NCBI GenBank assembly: GCA_000969725.1
Contig: JXSR01S018001.1
Strand: one strand, 5' to 3'
Length of the DNA: 54,209 bases
DNA from: Ophiothrix spiculata
Taxonomy: Eukaryota; Echinodermata; Ophiuroidea; Amphilepidida; Ophiotrichidae
Position 1 is the stretch's first letter; the number at the start of each line of letters is the position of its first letter. Positions 46,971-54,209 of this stretch are shown piece by piece. A model generated the notes under the pieces. That model was not told the origin of the DNA. It did no database searches and saw only the letters and a list, made by a program, of their open reading frames with translations. The translations under genes and the position numbers were made by a program.

Positions 46971-48161
46971 CAGGGTGTCCCAATAAAAATGCATCACTTT
47001 TGTTTTTGATCATATCTCAGGAACCGATAAGTAAAACTGAAAACTGTTTTCATAATACCAATAAGTATATTTTAGTCTTTCATCAAGCAAACTTTGAGCA
47101 AAATTCATCGAGCCATTCTCGAGCAAACTAGAATTTTGTAAGAAGACTCAATTGTACTCCATTCCAATGGGGTTTACCACAGTATGTCATATTTATCAGT
47201 TAACAATGCACATCTTTGGTTACTATTGATCAATTTGCTTTAAACTTGCAAAGCAGGCACTAAAAGATCACAAAATATGGCATAGACACTAAAACATGAT
47301 TTTGATATCTTTTTTAGCACTGAAAGTGGCACCGTAATTAAATGTGTAGGTTTATCTGTTTTGCAGCGTTAAATAAAAAGAAGAAGAAAAAAACAGTTCA
47401 TGGTTTTCAAGAAAACGTAACCAAGGCAGAGAGTTTTGAGCTTCTTTTTTTATAAAAAAAGAAAATCTGTATGACTGTCTCAACCTCTACAAGTGTTACA
47501 AATATAACATTGGCAACCTAATTATTCAAATAAAAATAACAAAGCAGTAATTCACTTCCTTGTGAAAAGTTGAATGTCTGTTAGTCCATGATAGCTCACG
47601 TTCAAGCAACTCTGCCATTCACATGCCCACAATCAGTTTCCAGGTACCTTTGTTCTTATCATCATATTCCTGGTCCAATGCCACGTTCTAAATCCCGGAC
47701 GACTATTAAAGGGAGTCGGGTGTGGTCAGACAAGCTATCAAGTTTTAATCATGTTTAATTTATTAAAATCCTAAAATTTACTGTTGTTGTTGCTAATGTT
47801 GTCGTTGTTGTTGTTGTTGTTGTTTTGTAGTTGCTTTCCTGAAAAGGTGTTTATCCATGAATAAAATGAGTTTTCCATTTAGAGTAGACCTACTACTGTG
47901 GTAACATGGTCATGTCAGATCGATGATAGTTGCAAATATGATCGAGTTACTGTGGTAAACCCCATTGGAACGGGGTAAAACTGGGTCTTCTTACAAAATT
48001 CTAGTTTTCTCAAGAACGGCTCAATGGATTTTGCTCAAAACTTTCCTGATGAAAGACTAAACTATATTAATTGGTATTATGAAAAAAGTTCACATTTTTA
48101 TTTATCGGTTCTTGAGAAATGATCAAAAACAAAAGTGATGCATTTTTATTGGGACACCCTG
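46971..48161. mobile_element. Non-autonomous Tc1/mariner-like element with 213-bp TIRs
   Basis: The element is flanked by TA on each side (46,969-46,970 and 48,162-48,163). Both ends start CAGGGTGTCCCAATAAAAAT on their own strand. The inverted repeats span 46,971-47,183 and 47,949-48,161, 213 bp each and similar throughout, down to GGGGTTTACCACAGT at their inner ends. TA duplication and this GTGTCCCA terminus fit the Tc1/mariner superfamily. The interior (about 765 bp) has a (GTT)n microsatellite near 47,780-47,825 and no recognisable transposase, so it is non-autonomous or badly decayed. Confidence 0.85.
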
Positions 48162-48163
48162 TA

Positions 48164-48727
48164 CAAACAAACGGACAACATCCAGGTTAACAACCATCTT
48201 TGATCTATATATTGTTGAATGCCTACCGATATATTTCAACATTGGTTGTTTACATAACCATTGTTTAAAAGTGGGTTAGCATGCATAAAGTTGTGCATCA
48301 ATATTGGCGTTCTCCTCAGCAAAGCAGCTTAACAAGTCCATTTACACATCTTGGTATTTTTAGCCATCTGCAAAACAAGATCAAGTATGCTTCCCCATTT
48401 TTTTCTACAAATCCACTTTTACCCCGGGAAACGGGCACTCACACATTGAGTGTACAGGTATGTTCTATGGCCAAGATTCCATTTCAACCTTCTTCTTTTG
48501 TCCCAAAGAACCCTATTACAAGCTTACTGCAGTTCTAGAGACCCTGTCAACAAACGTGGTAAAAAAGTGTGTTTACAAACTTATTTTGTCAATTTTTAGC
48601 TCACATGGTCATTTTTATGGCGAAACATCAGTTTATGAGACCTTACTTTGATAAAAAAAAAGAATCACTTATCACTTTCGATTTAGTGGAAAGAAATTTA
48701 GATAGGCAGAGGCTCTGAGGCCCCATA
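48164..48727. other. Interval between mariner-like element and LINE fragment
   Basis: Two overlapping plus-strand frames (48,281-48,651) lack any known domain. TTTTTTCTACAAATCCACTT near 48,400 resembles the minisatellite at 49,008-49,145. No gene supported. Confidence 0.5.
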
Positions 48728-48945
48728 TCAAAATTGTTCTTTTTCATTCGAATGAGAATCAAGCTTTTTCTTTAATGCTGCTACTGTCTTTGCATTTACT
48801 ACTGCTTGAGGTAGAGTGTTCCATTCTTGGATCACCCGTTGGGAAAAGTAATACTTTCTGTAGTTTACATTCTCTTTGAGAGATGGTTTAAACACTTTCA
48901 GTCAAATCAATTCTCAAAACACCTCTCTTTTTGACCAAAAAAAAT
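48728..48945 (-). pseudogene. C-terminal fragment of a non-LTR retrotransposon ORF2 (LINE)
   Basis: On the minus strand, the frame ending at TGA (48,728-48,730) reads, in part, NVNYRKYYFSQRVIQEWN followed by TLPQAVVNAKTVAALKKKLD. The pattern of R-K-Y-F-F-S-x-R-V, W-N-x-L-P and a final lysine-rich helix is the usual C terminus of reverse transcriptases of CR1/L2/Jockey-type LINEs. Upstream, at about 48,890, the frame shifts: the continuing relative (LRIDLTESV) is in another frame. The reverse-transcriptase catalytic domain is absent. It is a dead 5'-truncated copy, cut off by the minisatellite. Confidence 0.85.
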
Positions 48946-49007
48946 ATCCGAAACTGTTAGTTTGGAAACCCAAGCAGCACATACCTACCAAAAATATTTT
49001 AGTAACC

Positions 49008-49145
49008 CCATCCACTTTTCCCATTTTATTCTTCAAGTCCACTTCTACTCCTTTTTTTCTACAAGTCCTCTTCTGCCCCATTTTTTCCTTCAAATTCATC
49101 ACCGTGCTCCATTTTTTCTTCAAATTCATCAGTGTGCTTCAAAAA
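49008..49145. repeat. 28-30-bp pyrimidine-rich minisatellite
   Basis: About five units, with starts at CAAGTCC (49,034), CAAGTCC (49,062), CAAATTC (49,091) and CAAATTC (49,121), each with CATTTTTTCTT-like stretches. Frames on both strands through this array (48,876-49,267 and 48,914-49,129) are artefacts of the repeat. Confidence 0.85.
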
Positions 49146-51187
49146 GCTCCTTAATGCGTCACCCATCCCCTGAGATGTTGGCTGATGAAATTGCTATGGT
49201 AATTGACAATATCACACCAATATTTAACCACATTCTCCTTAGCCAAGGAGATGCTCTTAAAGAGTGACACATTTTTACACTTAGTAGCCGTACATCTAAC
49301 GCCGGAGTAACAGGTCGGGAGTAGCTAAGAGTAGGTTATTAGCATCAACTTGTATATGAGGCTGGCCACAGAGGACTTGTTAAAGTTCTTCTTGTTAAAA
49401 TGCTGGCATGGTTAGTGCTACTTTACATAAATAATTCCATCATGATTTTTGTTATATTCAAACATGTAGTATGATAAGCCAATAGGGATATTATATTATC
49501 ATCATAATCATCTTCAATCGTCCATGGATGGAATGAAAAAGCGCTGGTGACTTTATGAAAACAGGTTTCCCTATCAGTTGTTTGACCTCCGACAGGTCTA
49601 GATTTGAGATCAGTTTTGATGGTATGGAGATTATTGCAAGGGAACTTTTACCTATATTTGCTCCCATCATAGGAGAAAACCAGAAAAGGGATAATACACA
49701 ACGTAATCAAAATAATAAATGTTTGCTTTTAAAATGGTTTCATTTCACAGCTTATCTTGTGTTCTTTTTATAATTAGGTACTCAAAATAAATAAATAAAT
49801 AAATAAATGCAGGCTCTTAATATAGCGCTTTTACGAAGATCAGGTCCCCATATCAAAGCGCTTTACATTTATTTCGTTACCACTATTATATATATAGGGT
49901 CAATCAAAACAAATATTTTACCTTAAAATGGTGCACTTTCAAAAAATATCGCGCCCTCTCCCCCTTTGAAATAATCCTGGCTATGGGCCTGTGGAAGGGA
50001 GTAATATCTGAGCATTTAAGGAGAATAGGAGGGAACAGGAAGGATAGAAGGAAGAAAAATACTAAACTTCAATAAAAAATGAGTTGTGAGTAATAAAATA
50101 GTAATAGCCCAATTGGCTTGCTATATTGGTGTCCTACATTTCACTCCGATGGCATCACACTGTCTCACCCATCTCTATAAAAAGATATTTGACTGCAAAA
50201 GATGCTAAAAATTGCTGCAAACCTCATGCTTGGGCAAACACCAGCAGTTAACAATGACAGTCACAAAGACACTATTTCACATTTATTTGAACAGAAATAG
50301 CGCTGTCAGCTAATTTAGTAACATGTAGATGTAAATTTACTATTTGACAGAGGTGATGTTAATGTTAAAGCGCATGCAACTGTAATGCATCAAATTGTAT
50401 TTATATGAAGTATTGGTTAAAACAAGCAAAGGAAACGAAACAGCAATTCTTAATGATTTATTTTACCCACTACCCACATGCTTAGTCAGGTGTTTAGATA
50501 GCTGTTTTCATTCACATTTTTTTATTTCTGATTTGACTTGTTTACTTCTGATTTTGATACAAATTTGAAAGGTCTATCTGAAATTAATTTACTTCACTTG
50601 TGCAACTAATTTCACTTTAAGTATATCAAATATGGGAGAATGTTGTGGGGGGGGGTTACCCCAACAATTATTCTTCCCAGTTTCGTACTTATTCATAATA
50701 ATTGAGCTAGTCAGTAGGTGACCCTAAACACTAATCGTAACTCAATAACTTAACCCTAAAACTAGTCCTAAATACTATCCTAAAAAATTGTTTGGAATCA
50801 AAACATGCCTTGTTCCCAGACAGATGGGCAAATAAAGGAGCACGAAAATAACCTACTTACATATGATCTAAGGCAGAATTTTAAATGCACAGTTTATGCA
50901 TATGTAGTTTGCATATAGATAGATTTTATTTTCTTTGAACAAAACTTGCTTGCACTAACAAAATTTGTAACTACAACCTTGTAACTATGCCCTGAAGCCA
51001 TCTATGTATTACAATTATCATTTCTGACTTCACAAATAAGAAAAATATGAACGGCAAAATACAAGTGAGTCCCAGAAATGTCATGTTCCACAAGACGTTA
51101 ATGATGTTGTTGATGAAACCACGCTGACAAGCTTACATCCCCTGCAACCATATATGTGAGGATGCAAGGAAACAACTTGTCACTGGC
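49146..51187. other. Intergenic-type DNA with small repeats
   Basis: An (AAAT)n microsatellite lies at about 49,783-49,808. Directly after it come TATAGCGCTTTTACGAAG and CAAAGCGCTTTACATTTA, a pattern I associate with interspersed repeats of invertebrate genomes (family not assigned). A poly-G run of nine to ten lies near 50,647. The 72-codon frame at 49,555-49,773 is unrecognised. Confidence 0.5.
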
Positions 51188-51418
51188 TCATGGTCATTGG
51201 CACGCTGATCTTTCAAAAGATGTTCACACTGTCTGAGATGGGGTGAATAGTATCGCTATTTCACAGGGTACTGTAATATTTAAATGCTAACCAACAAAGG
51301 GCAAAACTATACTCTGTTGAAGTTTATATTACATATCTGATGTAACATATAGAAAATGACTGCTTTCATGGTCATTGGCGCATTGATCTTTCAAAAGATG
51401 TTCACACTGTCTTTGAGG
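51188..51418. repeat. 50-bp direct repeat, 178 bp apart
   Basis: TCATGGTCATTGGC, then TGATCTTTCAAAAGATGTTC and ACACTGTCT, occurs at 51,188-51,237 and 51,366-51,414 with very few differences. The intervening DNA is not obviously duplicated elsewhere. Confidence 0.85.
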
Positions 51419-51449
51419 TGTCTTTTCACATGGTAGGGTCAAAACATAG

Positions 51450-51690
51450 TCGGCCTTCAAACAAAATTTTCACAACCAAACATTTGGTTGTGATGACAGC
51501 AATTTTTTGCGATTGAATTTGAAGTATAAACCAGTAACAAACATTTGAGGCAATGTATATGGCAATTCAATACATGTGCAATTTAGCGCAAAATTTTATT
51601 TGGTCTCAACTCAGTGTTGAAGTTATTTTATTTGAAGTCAATCGTCATTTTGACGTCATGACCAAATGTTTGGTAGCGAAAACCAAACTT
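51450..51690. repeat. Small inverted-repeat (foldback) structure
   Basis: ACCAAACATTTGGT at 51,475-51,488 has its exact reverse complement at 51,661-51,674. The copies are flanked inwards by weaker inverted similarity (GATTGAATTTGAA against GATTGACTTCAAA). The left copy is also the centre of a 22-bp hairpin at 51,471-51,492. A CRE octamer, TGACGTCA, lies at 51,651-51,658. A degraded MITE is plausible; target duplication not identified. Confidence 0.45.
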
Positions 51691-54209
51691 CTTTAACAGG
51701 CAATTTGTGTTGTAAAGAGTACAGATCAAAATATCTGTTTGACTCAACTTTCAAATTTTGATGTTGTTCTTTCATTCTTGCTCTACGGCAAAGCCAAGGT
51801 AAAAGATCCTTTTGCTATTAGTATAATCAGACACTGAAGATGAGCAAATATTGCTGACTATTTGCTTTCAGTGATTCAACAATTTACTGGAGCCTAAAGT
51901 TTCTAGATCCTCAATATTTACCAAGATTTAAGGTCAAATTGTAGTTTTGTCTATTGACGATAGCATGTATACTACTATTTGCAGTCGCTGGCTTGGGTGA
52001 TCTTCTGATTGAACCTGTTTTGAAAGTGCAAATTTCATTTTAAGGTAATTACAGTTATCTTGGCTTGTTTTGCTTTGATGTACCAAGATTTACAGACAGA
52101 TTATTGCAGTGTTTCATGAAATGAACATGCTAGGTTTATGGTCTTTGGCAATTTTTTCATCAGTTTGATATATGTTAATGGGATTAAAAGGCATGTAACA
52201 CTTGGTAACAATAATGAGTGATAATTGTGATTAACAATTAGCACCTTTTTAATCCAATGAGGGCGTTTATTAAGTGCTTCTGGTAATTCTCCCTTGACTC
52301 TGTCTATTAATATGTCATACTGCCCTCATGGGCCTGCTGTGCACTCACTGTGCTCACTGAGTGGTCGTGGTTGATTCAACTTTCTTTCCTGTGGTGTGCT
52401 CACAGAAGAAGGTCATGTTTTTGGTTGCTCTGCATTATAAATTTGTTGATTTGGAAAAGAAACTAAAAGAAAAAATCATGTAGGATTTAAATTACATCAA
52501 GAAAGGACATTATTGAAGGGATTGTGATTGCATACTGCTGGGGTGTTTCTAGGCATGTATTTTAAAGTAATTTTACTGATTTTCTTGCTTGGTATGGAAT
52601 GAAATACACAGTCACACATGACTGGAAATTACAACAAGAATCATGCAGCACATGTAATTAACTGAATGTGGTGGGTAATATCTGTTCAACCATGCATGGT
52701 GGTTCAATGGGGTAGTGCAAGGGAAACACAATGACATGTATGGTAATGGGAATTTAATCAGGTGAAATGTACAGTACTGGGATTTTAATCAGTGGGTGGC
52801 TTGTGTTTACGCGGTGCTAATTTGGCACAGGTATTTGGCTTATTGGCTGTGTTGCGTTAGGCTAATTGGAAATACTCTACATAGAGTAGTCTGTAAAAGT
52901 GAAAATAATTTTGGAATCATAGTTCATATTTTGCTCCTGTTGCTTTGGATTTTATTTTTACAAGTGTTTGTGGCAATTTAATTTTACCCCAGCAGTTAGG
53001 CCTATCTATGGGATTGACCTTTAGTTGAAGGAAAATAAATGATAAATAAGTAAAAAAGCAAATAAAATTATGAAAATTTAGTACATAGACACAAGGAGGA
53101 GATTACAATGTGGGTACATCTACAAGGGGCACCTTGATTTAAGTTTTGTTTTTATCAATTTTAATTTACTGATGTTGGAATTTTCAACAAGGTTTATGTT
53201 GTTACCAAATATGCTATTTTACCATGGGTTGGATCAAGCATATTAAATGTTGTCCTTGATCAATCGTTTGCAATATAAATTAGCACTGATCTTTTGTTTC
53301 ATTTTGGTTATCTTACTGTGTTGCAAACAGGATTAGATTAAAATAAAATACATTTTTAACTCACCATCTCAATTTTATAGAATCGCAGGTATATTTCATT
53401 ATAGAGTTAAAACAAACCTTGTCCGATTTGGAGATGGCATTATTGATGACGGGGAAAATAAGAATGGGTGATGAAGGAAGGATATGAACAATTTATATGA
53501 GGACAGGCTGCTGTTAATTCTTCAGTATAGTCGAAATGTTTCATTACTGATTGTTGATATAATTAACACTTTGTGCTGCTACAATAGATTACAACATAAT
53601 TTCATGCAAGGGATGCATTATTTGAGCGGAAGTATTAGAAAGGGAAAGTGGTCTGTCTATTTTAAGAAATTCCTGTTCATATTTAAGTTAATCATTCAAG
53701 TTATCAGAAAATCGACTATTGTAGGAATATGAGTGGTTTTTTTTCTGTCACATTATTTATTGATATAATTTCAAGGTGGAAACTTTGCTCTTATAGTGAG
53801 TATTTTTTCGGTATGACTTAATAAGGTTAGGGTAGCAAATATTTGAGGTAATAGCAAATATTCAAGTTTGAATGCTATTAAAATAAGCACTGGTTATATT
53901 ATTGATTTCACAAAGAAATGGGCTAACCTACATAATTTTTGTATGGGTGAGATGGCATGGGCCTATTTATTATTATAAAGTGATATGTCCAAGTCATACA
54001 GAAAATTCTCAGATCATAGCTTGACAATGATTGTTTTACTTTTACAGATAATACAAAATGCATCATGGTTCCTTTATACAGAAATTTATTACTGTTAGTC
54101 TGTCGCATTGTCTATTATATTTAAAAAAAGACAAATAATTAAACAGTGGTTATCGATTATCGGGTTTTGTTGTAACTTGAAGCGATTAATTTTGCAGAAA
54201 ATATTACGT
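51691..54209. other. Right end of window, no gene recognised
   Basis: AT-rich sequence with short frames only (for example 53,484-53,732, 82 codons) and no recognisable domain. No further transposon ends were found. Confidence 0.5.

Noticed and set aside
48876-49267. Overlapping plus- and minus-strand frames of 71-101 codons
   Set aside because: They come from the pyrimidine-rich minisatellite and overlap a decayed LINE fragment.
51651-51658. Isolated CRE site TGACGTCA as a promoter element
   Set aside because: An 8-bp match is expected about once in a window of this size and no transcription unit is recognisable beside it.

Overview
The window is AT-rich animal nuclear DNA with very few coding signals. 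It carries non-autonomous DNA transposons (hAT-like, Tc1/mariner-like, TTA-target and TTAA-target foldbacks), one fragment of a non-LTR retrotransposon, several minisatellites and a 50-base assembly gap. This texture suggests a marine invertebrate, perhaps a deuterostome, but no gene here identifies the species. No long conserved protein-coding exon is recognisable on either strand.

Layout. (1) 1-13,985 is copy A of a large segmental duplication. (2) 13,986-27,684 is a mostly unique spacer with a foldback MITE, a perfect 24-bp palindrome, a ~180-bp satellite array split by the gap, and a short tandem duplication. (3) 27,685-41,905 is copy B of the duplication, in the same orientation. Aligning A with B gives filled/empty-site evidence for several insertions that post-date the duplication: two hAT-like elements in A, and four insertions in B. 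The largest of the B insertions is a 2.1-kb CpG-rich element built from 11-bp and 22-bp repeats of a GTTACGAGC motif, with reversed arrays in its right half. (4) 41,720-46,560 is a nested tandem-repeat cluster. Five related units lie in it, three of them intact. Each intact unit has a TATAAAAG box, an AGGTCAnnnTGACCC palindrome (nuclear-receptor IR3 type), an ATG 61 bp after the start of the TATA box, a short reading frame that looks like a signal peptide, and a GT at a conserved position where a 5' splice site would be expected. A 35-bp minisatellite with a 140-bp higher-order period sits inside this cluster. (5) 46,971-48,161 is a Tc1/mariner-like element with 213-bp terminal inverted repeats. 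(6) 48,728-54,209 holds a LINE ORF2 C-terminal fragment, another minisatellite, a small inverted-repeat structure, and otherwise featureless DNA.

The two observations most worth following are the tandem promoter plus signal-peptide exon units at 42.8-46.6 kb, which may be a small secreted-peptide gene family, and the 11/22-bp repeat transposon at 36,343-38,464. Both rest on reading the sequence by eye. Expression, copy number and family assignment have not been tested.
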